Shown here: one piece after another, positions 51,427 through 59,525 of the stretch | How positions within the stretch are numbered: the first letter of the stretch is position 1 | Layout: each line of letters begins with the position of its first letter | Source of the DNA: Tigheibacillus halophilus | GTDB lineage: Bacteria > Bacillota > Bacilli > Bacillales > Amphibacillaceae | DNA: 64,000 nt | Assembly: GCF_042683165.1 (NCBI RefSeq) | Contig: NZ_JBHUIZ010000003.1 | Location: 248,001 to 312,000, forward strand | Direction: 5' to 3' | Notes under the pieces: model-generated | The model's database searches: none | Seen by the model: only the letters and a program-made list of their open reading frames with translations | Told to the model about the DNA's origin: nothing | Made by a program: the position numbers and the translations under genes

Positions 51427-52013
51427 TACCTATCATCTCCTTTATGTGGTTGCTGCTGCTGCAAATAGCTAGCAAGCGATTGATCAATTTCTTTTTTTAG
51501 GGCTTCCATGACGTGTTGGTGTATATCCTCTTCCTTTGCTACGCCATTTTTTCTGGCTTCTTCCGTATGATAAGAAATTCTGGCGGGTAATTGTTTTTCA
51601 ATATCCTGCAGCATTAAGGCAGTGTATCCTTGGTCGACAGGATACTGATAATTTTCGGCCAGACTGCGGATGGTTTGCGGGCCGTTGCGATACAAATGAT
51701 TACTGATTTCGGTTAGTGTTTTCTGCATGGCACCAGCGTTCTGCTGCTGTCCGTCATTTTGTTTCATTGCTTGTAAATTTTCGATGTCCTCCAAGTTTTC
51801 GGGAGAAAGGCCGATGTGTAATGTGCCATTCAAATTCTCGATTTTAAGCTGATCAAATTTATATTCTATTTTTTCCACGCCCTGTCCCGGGAGTGTTCCC
51901 AACGTGTTTTGCATGTCATTGATTTGTTGTTTCAATGCACGGATTTCATCACTTTGTTCCTGATGCATTCTGTACAAATCATGCAAATATTGGTCATAAT
52001 GCTGCATATGCAT
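51426..52013 (-). CDS. gerPC: Spore germination protein GerPC
   Basis: 195-residue GerPC, N-terminal coiled coil (LHDLYRMHQEQSDEIRALKQQINDMQNTL, about 8-38), a central VEKIEYKFDQLKIENLNGTLHIGL pattern typical for the family, and a Gln-rich C-terminal end. ATG 52013 after GGGAGG; the ATG further upstream overlaps gerPB. Confidence 0.88.
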   Translation of the reverse strand: MHMQHYDQYLHDLYRMHQEQSDEIRALKQQINDMQNTLGTLPGQGVEKIEYKFDQLKIENLNGTLHIGLSPENLEDIENLQAMKQNDGQQQNAGAMQKTLTEISNHLYRNGPQTIRSLAENYQYPVDQGYTALMLQDIEKQLPARISYHTEEARKNGVAKEEDIHQHVMEALKKEIDQSLASYLQQQQPHKGDDR

Positions 52014-52039
52014 GCTAATGCCTCCCTTAATAATGGATT

Positions 52040-52255
52040 TCATTTACCAATTGCGGCCAAAGGAACAATCGGCCCGGTTGTGGGTGGTTCCGTGTAGGGA
52101 ATCTCTCCTGCTGGCTGCGTGAATCCTCCTGTGTTATATGATTCAGATAATGCCTGTATGCTACCGGTGCTTCCAATTTGCAGGACAGAAGAGTTGGTAA
52201 TTGCTCCGACCTTGATACTATGGATATAAAAGGACTGATGTATAATCAGTTGCAA
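52040..52255 (-). CDS. gerPB: Spore germination protein GerPB
   Basis: 71-residue GerPB: MQLIIHQSFYIHSIKVGAITNSSVLQIGSTGSIQALSESYNTGGF matches the family (VGSISNSSVLQIGTAG-type core). 4 nt downstream of gerPA. Confidence 0.9.
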   Translation of the reverse strand: MQLIIHQSFYIHSIKVGAITNSSVLQIGSTGSIQALSESYNTGGFTQPAGEIPYTEPPTTGPIVPLAAIGK

Positions 52256-52259
52256 GTGA

Positions 52260-52478
52260 TCACGTCCCTATAATGGTTTGATCGAATTTATCGTTATCAT
52301 TGACATATGTGTGGGAATCTGAGAGCTGGATGTGGATGCCGCTTCCTGTATTAAAAGAGCCTCCGCCAGCATAAGTTTTGGCGCTGCTTTTTGGGGCCAT
52401 GGCATATACATCACCAATATGGAAAATAGAAGAGGCTGAAACATTGATTACTTTGACTGCACCGACAATCGCTGGCAT
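52260..52478 (-). CDS. gerPA: Spore germination protein GerPA
   Basis: 72-residue GerPA, paralogous to GerPF (MPAIVGAVKVINVSASSIFHIGDVYAMAPKSSAKTYAGGGSFNTGSG). First gene of the operon, AAGGAGGG site, and a SigK-like promoter about 20 nt upstream. Confidence 0.93.
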   Translation of the reverse strand: MPAIVGAVKVINVSASSIFHIGDVYAMAPKSSAKTYAGGGSFNTGSGIHIQLSDSHTYVNDNDKFDQTIIGT

Positions 52479-52497
52479 ATCGAACCCTCCTTCTCAC

Positions 52498-52524
52498 CAG
52501 TTTATGTGGGCGCTGCAAAATTGT
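52498..52524 (-). promoter_or_regulatory. Candidate SigK promoter of gerP
   Basis: Minus strand AC, 16-nt spacer, CATAAACTG; agrees with the SigK pattern AC-N16/17-CATANNNTA except the last base. gerP is SigK-dependent in B. subtilis. Confidence 0.45.
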
Positions 52525-52540
52525 TCGCAGAGTAAATGAA

Positions 52541-52572
52541 AAGCACCACAGCGAATGTTTACTGTGGTGCTT
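52541..52572 (-). terminator. Terminator of rocD
   Basis: Perfect 11-bp stem AAGCACCACAG/CTGTGGTGCTT; TTTTC follows on the minus strand. Confidence 0.85.
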
Positions 52573-52584
52573 GCTATCTTTTAT

Positions 52585-53781
52585 CTAATTTTTCAACACT
52601 TCTTTGATTTTTTCAAGCGCCCAATCCAGCTCTTCTTCTTCGATAATGAGCGGAGGGGCAAAACGAATCACATTTTCATGTGTTTCTTTACAGAGGAGCC
52701 CTCTTTCTTTTAAAGCCTCGCAGTATGGACGGGCGGAAGTAGTCAGTTCCACCCCGATGAATAACCCTTTGCCACGTACTTCCTTGATCTTCGGATTATT
52801 GATTTTTTTCAGTTCATCCATCATATAATTTCCGAGCTCCAAGGATCGTCCGGGAAGATTTTCATCAAGAATTACATCGAGCGAGGCGAGCGACACTGCG
52901 CTTGCCAGGGGATTCCCTCCAAAAGTGGAGCCGTGTGACCCTGGATTGAAAACTCCCAGGACCCCTTTGTTTGCAACAATGCAGGAAATCGGCATCACTC
53001 CTCCGCCAAGTGCTTTCCCAAGGATGATCACATCGGGGGTGACTTTTTCCCAGTCACATGCAAATAATTTCCCGCTGCGTCCGAGACCGGCTTGGATTTC
53101 ATCGGCAATATAGAGCACTTTATTTTGCTTACACACCTCATATGCTTCTTTTAGAAATCCTTCTGGAGGGATATTGATACCAGCTTCGCCTTGGATCGGT
53201 TCAAACAGAAAAGCGGCTGTATTTTCATTGATGGCGGCTTTCAATGCTTCCACGTCGCCAAAGGGAATTAGTTTGATGCCTGGTAACAGTGGATCGAAAC
53301 CACGTTTGTATTCTTCCTCGGAGGAAAGGGATACAGCGGTCATAGTTCGTCCATGGAAGTTGCCCTCACATGCAATGATTTCCGCTTTTCCTGCTTCCAC
53401 ACCTTTGACATCATACGCCCACCGTCTGGCCGCCTTAAATGCGGTTTCGACTGCTTCGGCACCGGTATTCATTGGAAGTGCCATATCCTTATTGGTGAGC
53501 TTGCAGATTTTTTCATACCAGAAGCCAAGCTGGTCATTATGGAAAGCGCGTGATGTCAGCGTGACCTTTTCAGCCTGTTGTTTCAGCGCTTCGATAATCC
53601 GGGGATGACGATGACCCTGATTGACTGCAGAATAGGCACTCAACATATCCATATATCGATTGCCTTCCGGGTCTTCCACCCATACTCCTTCAGCGCGGGA
53701 AATGACTACTGGAAGCGGATGGTAATTTTTCGCGCCATACTCTTCGGTTTGTTCAATGATATCTTCACTCGTTATTGCCAT
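52585..53781 (-). CDS. rocD: Ornithine aminotransferase RocD
   Basis: 398-residue PLP enzyme converting ornithine plus 2-oxoglutarate to glutamate semialdehyde plus glutamate in arginine catabolism. Class III aminotransferase motifs: SAYSAVNQGHRHP, MNTGAEAVETAFKAARRW, FEPIQGEAG, YIADEIQAGLGRSG, and the PLP-lysine in ILGKALGGG. ATG 53781 after GGAGGG. Alone here (no rocEF). Confidence 0.95.
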   Translation of the reverse strand: MAITSEDIIEQTEEYGAKNYHPLPVVISRAEGVWVEDPEGNRYMDMLSAYSAVNQGHRHPRIIEALKQQAEKVTLTSRAFHNDQLGFWYEKICKLTNKDMALPMNTGAEAVETAFKAARRWAYDVKGVEAGKAEIIACEGNFHGRTMTAVSLSSEEEYKRGFDPLLPGIKLIPFGDVEALKAAINENTAAFLFEPIQGEAGINIPPEGFLKEAYEVCKQNKVLYIADEIQAGLGRSGKLFACDWEKVTPDVIILGKALGGGVMPISCIVANKGVLGVFNPGSHGSTFGGNPLASAVSLASLDVILDENLPGRSLELGNYMMDELKKINNPKIKEVRGKGLFIGVELTTSARPYCEALKERGLLCKETHENVIRFAPPLIIEEEELDWALEKIKEVLKN

Positions 53782-54097
53782 ATTATCCCTCCAGATGGAA
53801 AAATTGGTGAATTTCAAACAATCACAAGGTTAGTATAACAAGAAAAGGGACGAACTTGAAATATTCTTCATCGTATCACTTGAATTCCCAGTTTGTTTTT
53901 CACTTTTTTGGATAATTGCCATTACACATTTCAAATGTATAGTGCTTTCGCTTTATAAAAAAGCAGCAATTGGATGTAGAATCTGTTAAAATTCCACTAA
54001 ACATTCTGGGAAAAAACCTGTTGAATGAAGTTTCACTTTATGCTTTGTCCATGGTATGATAGGTAGGAAATGCCATTTCTAATTGAGGTGAAAAAAT
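53782..54097. other. Intergenic 316 bp between rocD and yisL
   Basis: Divergent promoter region. On the minus strand a rocD promoter TTTCAA-N18-TATACT (about 53833-53862) overlaps an ARG-box-like site. No SigL -24/-12 motif is seen. The rest is AT-rich without a gene. Confidence 0.5.
53855..53872 (-). promoter_or_regulatory. ARG-box-like AhrC site at rocD
   Basis: Minus strand GATGAAGAATATTTCAAG matches the B. subtilis ARG box CATGAATAAAAATKCAAK at 14 of 18 positions and overlaps the -35 of the rocD promoter candidate. Confidence 0.45.
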
Positions 54098-54469
54098 ATG
54101 ACTACCCATTTGCACATAACTGCATGGGCACTAGCTTTGATTTTGTTTCTCATCATTCTGATTATGGGCAAGGGAAAAGGCGCGAAAATCCTGCAAATGA
54201 TTTTGCGGTTGGACTACCTGCTAATATTGTATTCTGGCGGTGCATTGCTTTCGTGGTACTTTAAAAATGTGTCTGGAGCCATTTTGGGGGAAGCGATAGT
54301 CAAGGGTTTGGCAGGACTTTGGGTCATTATCGCACTTGAGATGATCAGTGTGAAAAAAACAAAGGGCAAACCGGCAAAGAGCTGGTGGATTCAGTTGATT
54401 ATTGCATTGATTATTACATTGATTCTCGGTTTTGGCCGCTTGCCGCTCGGACTGCATTTTATGTCTTGA
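54098..54469 (+). CDS. yisL: YisL-family membrane protein (DUF1516)
   Basis: 123-residue protein with four membrane segments (about 5-25, 36-55, 65-82, 95-118). Starts MTTHLHITAWALALILFLI and includes LHMILRLDYLLIL-like KILQMILRLDYLLILYSGGAL, the pattern of UPF0344/YisL. GAGGTG site. Function unknown. Confidence 0.88.
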   Translation: MTTHLHITAWALALILFLIILIMGKGKGAKILQMILRLDYLLILYSGGALLSWYFKNVSGAILGEAIVKGLAGLWVIIALEMISVKKTKGKPAKSWWIQLIIALIITLILGFGRLPLGLHFMS

Positions 54470-54477
54470 TATGTGTG

Positions 54478-54512
54478 AAAAGGCTGTTCCATTCAGGTGG
54501 AATAGCTTTTTC
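54478..54512 (+). terminator. Terminator of yisL
   Basis: Stem GGCTGTTCCA/TGGAATAGCT with 6-nt loop followed by TTTTTC. Confidence 0.75.
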
Positions 54513-54725
54513 TTGTTTTAGAGGAATACGACAAGGTTGCTAATCATTATGAAAATTTTTTGTTTGCGACACAAACGATTAACGCAATAAGGAATTCCGT
54601 CAGCGAGATGCGGACCATTTTTAAAAGTATGTCGTATTTCCAACAATTTTCATCATAAGATTGACTGGTGTTCCCAACAGTCGATAATGGTAAAAGGACA
54701 CTATTGTTTTGGAGGATATGGAAAG

Positions 54726-56231
54726 ATGAAAAAATCATTAGTAATGCTTTTTATATTGGCTTGTACATTTTATATGATCCCTTCAGCTGTTTCTGCGGCC
54801 CCAAGTGCCAAGGCATATGAAGAAAATATATATGATATCCTTGTCGATCGTTTTAATAATGGTGGACAGGTGCTATCTGAACAAGTCGATTTAAAAGATC
54901 CGAAAGCTTATCATGGTGGAGATTTAAAGGGGATCATCGAGAAGCTGGATGATTTGCAGTCTTTGGGATTCACGATGCTCAGTCTGTCACCGATCATGGC
55001 AAATGCTCCTGGAGCATATGAAGGTTATCAGCCGGTGGATTTTAAAAAGCTGGAAAAACAATTCGGTTCAATGAATGACTTGAAAAAGCTTGTAAAAGAA
55101 GCGCATAAACGTAAAATGAAAATCATGCTGGAATTCCCGCCAAGTTATGTATCAAAAGAAAGTAACCTATACAAATCCCCTGATAAACAGGATTGGTTCA
55201 AAGGCGGTACAAGTTCCAGCACTATCAAGAAAGCCCCGTGGCTTGAGAATACTGTGGTAATAAATCAGGATAATCCTGACGCGGCAGCATATTTAATGGC
55301 ATCAGCCGATTTCTGGATTGACCAGGCTGGTATAGATGGCTTGAAAATAGTTGCTGCCGATCAAGCCTCTCACCGGTTTTTACATGCCTTTACCGATCAT
55401 GTAAAACAAACAAAGCCTGGGTTAATTTTAGCGGCGTCTACATTATCCGGGCATGATGCAAAGCTGATCAGGGATCAACAATTCGATCTGGTTGAAAATG
55501 ACACTGTCCATCAAGCTGTCGCAAATACATTTTTGAAACCGGACCAGCCAGTGAGCAGGATTTATGATACTTGGGAAAAATCCCAGAATAAAGGCGGGCT
55601 GGTTTTTGTTGACGATAAATTCAGTAAACGTTACACAGAAGCTTTTGCGGAGAATGGCCGGAACACGATGACGGTATGGAAATTGGCTTTGACTTATTTA
55701 TACACGGCCCCAGGGGTACCAATCATATACCAGGGCACAGAAATCCCGATGCTGGGAAAAGATTACCCGGACAATCAGCATCTTGTCGATTTCAATGCCG
55801 GGGATTCGGATATGAAAGAATTTTTCACTCGGATTTCCTCCTTGCGATCACAATTTCCCGCTTTACGTCATGGCGATTTTTCAATGGTGGGCTCTGATAA
55901 TGGAATGAGTGTCTTTAAACGGACATACAAAGATGAAACGGTTTATATTGCGATTAATAATGACAGCGAGTCAAGGGCCGTCACTATAGACGGCGAAGAT
56001 TCCGGTGGACGTTTGCGTGGGCTGCTGGGTGACAATCTTGTAGGTGAAAAAAATGACCAATACAAAATCGGACTGGCCAGAGAAACTGCTGAAGTTTATG
56101 TTATCGAATCCGATAAAGGACTGAATTGGGGATTCATTCTGCCCATAGTCATCATTTTTTTGGCCTTTTTATTTGCAGTGATCGTGCTGAGCATGAAACA
56201 GAAAAAGCACAAAGAAGAAGAGGGTGCTTGA
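54726..56231 (+). CDS. Membrane-anchored GH13-like protein without catalytic residues
   Basis: 501 residues: signal peptide (1-24, ending AVSA), alpha-amylase-like (beta/alpha)8 region (about 32-400), small C-terminal beta domain, membrane segment about 468-488 and a basic cytoplasmic tail. The GH13 fold is clear (YDILVDRFNNG, GGDLKGIIEKLDDLQSLGFT, GSMNDLKKLVKEAHKRKMKIML, PGVPIIYQGTEIPMLG). All four catalytic regions are degraded: region I MLEFPPSYVS (134-143), region II GLKIVAADQ (205-213; V209 where the nucleophile Asp belongs), region III ILAAST (234-239; no Glu), region IV FVDDKFS (294-300; no NHD). It should be an inactive, outward-facing glycan-binding or scaffold protein. ATG 54726 after GGAGG. 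Confidence 0.85.
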   Translation: MKKSLVMLFILACTFYMIPSAVSAAPSAKAYEENIYDILVDRFNNGGQVLSEQVDLKDPKAYHGGDLKGIIEKLDDLQSLGFTMLSLSPIMANAPGAYEGYQPVDFKKLEKQFGSMNDLKKLVKEAHKRKMKIMLEFPPSYVSKESNLYKSPDKQDWFKGGTSSSTIKKAPWLENTVVINQDNPDAAAYLMASADFWIDQAGIDGLKIVAADQASHRFLHAFTDHVKQTKPGLILAASTLSGHDAKLIRDQQFDLVENDTVHQAVANTFLKPDQPVSRIYDTWEKSQNKGGLVFVDDKFSKRYTEAFAENGRNTMTVWKLALTYLYTAPGVPIIYQGTEIPMLGKDYPDNQHLVDFNAGDSDMKEFFTRISSLRSQFPALRHGDFSMVGSDNGMSVFKRTYKDETVYIAINNDSESRAVTIDGEDSGGRLRGLLGDNLVGEKNDQYKIGLARETAEVYVIESDKGLNWGFILPIVIIFLAFLFAVIVLSMKQKKHKEEEGA

Positions 56232-56242
56232 TTAATCTGGAG

Positions 56243-56440
56243 CTATGACATGTATTGCGAATAATCATGAGAAGAGACGGCACCTCGTCCGGTCAAAAAA
56301 CCTAATATTGTTTTATATTCATAGATATCCATTTTTCCTGATACGTATTTACACTGGTAAAAATCGAGAAGCATGTGGATGGTATCTGGCGTTTGTTCCT
56401 TTTCAGTGACATAGACGGAAATGAGCTTATTCATTTGCAT
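56243..56440 (-). CDS. YppF-like small protein
   Basis: 65-residue protein with the pattern TPDTIHMLLDFYQCKYVSGKMDIYEYKTILGFLTGRGA, which resembles the YppF family (LLDF..YI.GE..I.DYR...RELE..GA). AAGGAG 9 nt before ATG 56440. Convergent with the GH13-like gene (11-nt gap). Function unknown. Confidence 0.6.
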   Translation of the reverse strand: MQMNKLISVYVTEKEQTPDTIHMLLDFYQCKYVSGKMDIYEYKTILGFLTGRGAVSSHDYSQYMS

Positions 56441-56545
56441 ATAGACATTCTCCTTCAGCTGTTTAGGTTCAATAGTAAATATATGTGGGAATCGCCCGAG
56501 ACATGCCCTATATATTTTCTGAAGGAAAGGGAAGGGACTTGGAGA

Positions 56546-56580
56546 AAAAAGGCCGTCCTTTCGTCCTGGACGGCCTTTTT
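56546..56580. terminator. Bidirectional terminator before degV end
   Basis: Perfect 13-bp stem AAAAAGGCCGTCC/GGACGGCCTTTTT. Confidence 0.92.
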
Positions 56581-56609
56581 AACAAACGGAGAATCTAATT
56601 CCAATAAAA

Positions 56610-57470
56610 TTATTGATACGTATCATTTAAAAAAAACAACGCCAATGTACCAGGCCCGGAATGGGAGCCTATTGCAGAACCGACCATTTCAATGATGATT
56701 TCCTTGCATCCGGTAGTTTCCTGAACCATTTCTGCGAGTTGCTGTGCCCGAGGTAAGTCATCACCGTGGCTAATGCCGATCACCTGGTTTTTTAGATCAA
56801 CACCGCGCTGTTGCATGATTTGGATCATACGCCCAAGTACTTTTTTTGAACCACGGATTTTTTCAAGTGGAATCAGTTTTCCATTATCGACGTGCAGTAT
56901 GGGTTTAATTTTCAATAAGGAACCAACAAAGGCGGCTGTTTTGCTGACCCGACCGCCGCGATAGAGATATTCCAGGTCGTCCACTGTGAAAATATGCTCC
57001 ATATGCTTGGCATGATAGGCAGCCATGTCGATAATTTCCTGGACTGTTGCACCGTCTTTAGCCATTTTTGCTATTCTTAAAACGACGAGGCCGTAGCCAA
57101 TGGAAGCGCATTTGCTGTCAATCACATGCAAATCTGCATCTGGATAGATTTCTTTCACTTCATTTTCCATCATTTTCGCAGTTTGATATGTACCGGAAAG
57201 CTCCGAAGAAAAGGCAATGTAGACCAAACTTTGTTTTTTCTCTGCATAAGACGTGAAGATATCTTTGAAAGATTGCGGTGAAACCTGCGATGTTTTAGGT
57301 TTTTTTCCGTTTCTCATGGCATCATATACTGATTTCGGAGTGATATTTTTACCGTCCATGAATACTTCTCCATCTAATTCAACTGTCAGTGAAGCAATTT
57401 CAATGTCATATTGCTGATATTGCTTATCAGCTAAATCACTGGCTGAGTCAGCCATAATTTTAACGTTCAT
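56610..57470 (-). CDS. yitS: DegV-family fatty-acid-binding protein (YitS)
   Basis: 286-residue DegV protein, the fatty-acid-binding FakB-type subunit. N-terminal VKIMADSASDLADKQYQQYDIEIASLTVELDG, TSQVSPQSF (ligand-contact TSxPS-type loop), VIDSKCASIGYGLVV, EYLYRGGRVSKTAAFVGSLLKIKPIL. ATG 57470 after AAGGTG; the open frame continues 52 codons upstream into an AT-rich leader with no ribosome binding site. Next to yitT as in B. subtilis. Confidence 0.92.
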   Translation of the reverse strand: MNVKIMADSASDLADKQYQQYDIEIASLTVELDGEVFMDGKNITPKSVYDAMRNGKKPKTSQVSPQSFKDIFTSYAEKKQSLVYIAFSSELSGTYQTAKMMENEVKEIYPDADLHVIDSKCASIGYGLVVLRIAKMAKDGATVQEIIDMAAYHAKHMEHIFTVDDLEYLYRGGRVSKTAAFVGSLLKIKPILHVDNGKLIPLEKIRGSKKVLGRMIQIMQQRGVDLKNQVIGISHGDDLPRAQQLAEMVQETTGCKEIIIEMVGSAIGSHSGPGTLALFFLNDTYQ

Positions 57471-57696
57471 TTTTTCACCTTCATTTACCATGTTTATATT
57501 TATTAATTTAAGTTTATAGCTATATAGAAATATAGTCAAAACAATTGAGCAAGTAAGGCGAAATGTTGTAGTATTACAGCTTGGGTGTTTATTTTGGCAG
57601 CGAAAAAATAAAAATCCTTGTTGCATTTGTGCGAAAAATGCACTTAAATTAAGCTTGGCGATTGCCAGGTGTTTCTATTTTTTTGGAGGTGAAGCG

Positions 57697-58539
57697 ATGT
57701 TCTTCATGGAAACCAAAAGGTTTATCATCGTGGTATTGGGGGCTTTATTGAATGCCGTTTCATTAAATTTATTCCTGATTGGCGCGAATGTATATGCTAG
57801 TGGATTCGCTGGGGCAGCTCAGCTTGTTTCCAGCATATTCACCGATTTTTTTGGAATCGGAGTCAGTACTGGTGTGCTTTTGCTTTTATTCAATATTCCG
57901 GTTGCTATTATTGGCTGGCTGAAAGTCGGTAAAGGTTTTACCATTTACAGTATAGTTTCGGTCATTTGTACAACTGTGTTCTTGTCCATCATACCGATTT
58001 ACAGTGTTTCAAACGATATTATCCTCAATGCTGTATTTGGGGGGCTTATCGGTGGAGCTGGTGTAGGTCTCACATTGAAATGGGGAGCATCTACCGGAGG
58101 AATGGATATTGTGGCAATGATTTTATCCAGAAAATCTGATAAACCTTTAGGTATATACTTTTTATCGCTTAATGCCGTCATTACGGCGATGGCAGGAATT
58201 CTTTATGAACCCGAGAATGCGTTATATACACTGGTAGCTCTTTATGTTTCTACCCGTCTCATTGATGCCATCCATACAAGACATGAAAAAGTGACTGCGA
58301 TGATCATTACAAAGAAAGCAGCAGAGCTGCAAAAAGCGATTCATTACCGCATGGTACGCGGGATCACTATATTGCCCGCAAAAGGTGCATATTCCAATGA
58401 GGATAAAAGTATGCTTTATTTGGTCATCACCAGGTATGAATTATATGATCTGGAAAAGGTGATCAATGATGTGGATCCCCATGCATTTACGAATATTGTA
58501 CAGACTGCAGGTATTTTCGGCTTTTTCAGGAAAAGCTAG
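57697..58539 (+). CDS. yitT: YitT-family membrane protein (DUF161/DUF2179)
   Basis: 280-residue protein with about six membrane segments, a central GGLIGGAGVGLTLKWGASTGGMDIVAMIL motif and a C-terminal cytoplasmic DUF2179 domain (about 220-275). The transported substrate is not established. GGAGGTG site before ATG 57697. Confidence 0.9.
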   Translation: MFFMETKRFIIVVLGALLNAVSLNLFLIGANVYASGFAGAAQLVSSIFTDFFGIGVSTGVLLLLFNIPVAIIGWLKVGKGFTIYSIVSVICTTVFLSIIPIYSVSNDIILNAVFGGLIGGAGVGLTLKWGASTGGMDIVAMILSRKSDKPLGIYFLSLNAVITAMAGILYEPENALYTLVALYVSTRLIDAIHTRHEKVTAMIITKKAAELQKAIHYRMVRGITILPAKGAYSNEDKSMLYLVITRYELYDLEKVINDVDPHAFTNIVQTAGIFGFFRKS

Positions 58540-58544
58540 TCAAA

Positions 58545-58586
58545 AAAGCGCCGCCATCCTTTTTACAAGATAGCGGCGCTTCTTTT
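58545..58586. terminator. Bidirectional terminator after yitT
   Basis: Stem AAGCGCCGC..ATC/GAT..GCGGCGCTT with A-run left and TCTTTT right. Confidence 0.85.
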
Positions 58587-58595
58587 GGGTATGTA

Positions 58596-58859
58596 TCAAA
58601 GACCATGTTTTTCAAAAACTTCTTTTACTTTCGGTGTAAGCTCGTCCCATTCCACATCAAATTCTTTATTGACTGTGATAAAGTTTTGATAGCCGAATAC
58701 ATTTGCTACCCCATCCACGTTCATTAAGTCATTCATAATATCGTGTTCGCTTTCCTCACCCGGCATAACAGATATACTGTTCGTCCCTTCGAAAATCAGT
58801 GAATCTGTAGTGAATTTCAATGCATTAGGGTTTGGTGTTGCTTCTGCACGTACACTCAT
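58596..58859 (-). CDS. NifU N-terminal-like scaffold domain protein
   Basis: 87-residue protein consisting only of the Nfu/NifU N-terminal fold (PF08712-like): EATPNPNALKFTTD start, central GVANVFGYQNFITV, C-terminal WDELTPKVKEVFEKHG. It has no cysteine, so it does not itself hold a cluster; a partner role in Fe-S carrier systems is possible. Stand-alone versions are common in Bacilli. Confidence 0.85.
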   Translation of the reverse strand: MSVRAEATPNPNALKFTTDSLIFEGTNSISVMPGEESEHDIMNDLMNVDGVANVFGYQNFITVNKEFDVEWDELTPKVKEVFEKHGL

Positions 58860-58966
58860 TTTAAATCCTCCATTCCAAACTTTACATGCTTATACCTATA
58901 TTAGCAGATAAAGACATGTTAAAAAAGGGGAAAGAACCAACTTGGATATGTCTTCGTTAGAAAGGG

Positions 58967-59002
58967 GATAATCCCCCGCCAAAAGTAACACGGGGGATTA
59001 TC
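58967..59002. repeat. Perfect 12-bp inverted repeat
   Basis: GATAATCCCCCG (58967-58978) and CGGGGGATTATC (58991-59002), 12-nt loop. No T-run on either side, so it is not a standard terminator. Confidence 0.6.
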
Positions 59003-59081
59003 AAATCCTGCTTGAAGCAACTCTTTGTCATTTTTGAAATGAATTAGCAATTGCCATCACAGTTATGAAAAGATATTTGTC

Positions 59082-59279
59082 CTAGCTGAAGTTCTCTTCT
59101 TGCAAGTGTTGCTCCAATTGCTGTAATTGCTGCTTTTCTTCAGGCGTGCAATCCTGATAAGCGGCTTGAATGGCTTGTTGTACTGCTTGTTTTTCTTGTT
59201 GGTCCGAGCCTCTATCTCCTTGCATGTTCGTGAAATTCATGACAGCATCTTTTGCTTGCTGGAATAGGTTGTTTTCCAT
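59082..59279 (-). CDS. DUF3813 small protein (YitR-like)
   Basis: 65-residue Gln-rich helical protein, MENNLFQQAKDAVMNFTNMQ start and TPEEKQQLQQLEQHLQE end, which is the DUF3813 pattern; yitR of B. subtilis lies in the same yit block. Its ATG follows directly on the stop of the upstream small gene with AGGAGGG inside that gene. Function unknown. Confidence 0.7.
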   Translation of the reverse strand: MENNLFQQAKDAVMNFTNMQGDRGSDQQEKQAVQQAIQAAYQDCTPEEKQQLQQLEQHLQEENFS

Positions 59280-59429
59280 TTAAAACCCTCCTACAGTTTG
59301 GTCTTCAGCTTCCTCTTGTTTACGTTCCGCTTCGGTGAAAGTTGAACGATAAGGAAAACGTTCAGCGTGCTTTTTCACTGCGTCTGAACCATGTTGAACG
59401 AATCGCTTGGATTTGCTGTTTTTTCCCAT
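59280..59429 (-). CDS. 49-residue basic protein of unknown function
   Basis: Starts MGKNSKSKRFVQHGSDAVKKHAERFPYRSTF and ends in an acidic stretch. Strong GGGAGGAATC site before ATG 59429. Its TAA is contiguous with the DUF3813 start, so the two are co-translated. No family recognised; size and charge resemble minor spore or DNA-associated proteins, but this is not evidence of function. Confidence 0.65.
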   Translation of the reverse strand: MGKNSKSKRFVQHGSDAVKKHAERFPYRSTFTEAERKQEEAEDQTVGGF

Positions 59430-59525
59430 CGGAGATTCCTCCCAACAAAAAAGTGAACGTGTTGATACGCTCACTCCTAGTATGTGACAGCTCAGTTGTT
59501 TTATCGCTGGTCATTTCTCCCAATA

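Noticed and set aside
53782..54000. SigL (-24/-12) promoter for rocD as in B. subtilis
   Set aside because: No TGGCA-N7-TTGCA-type motif was found on the minus strand; a SigA-type candidate fits better.
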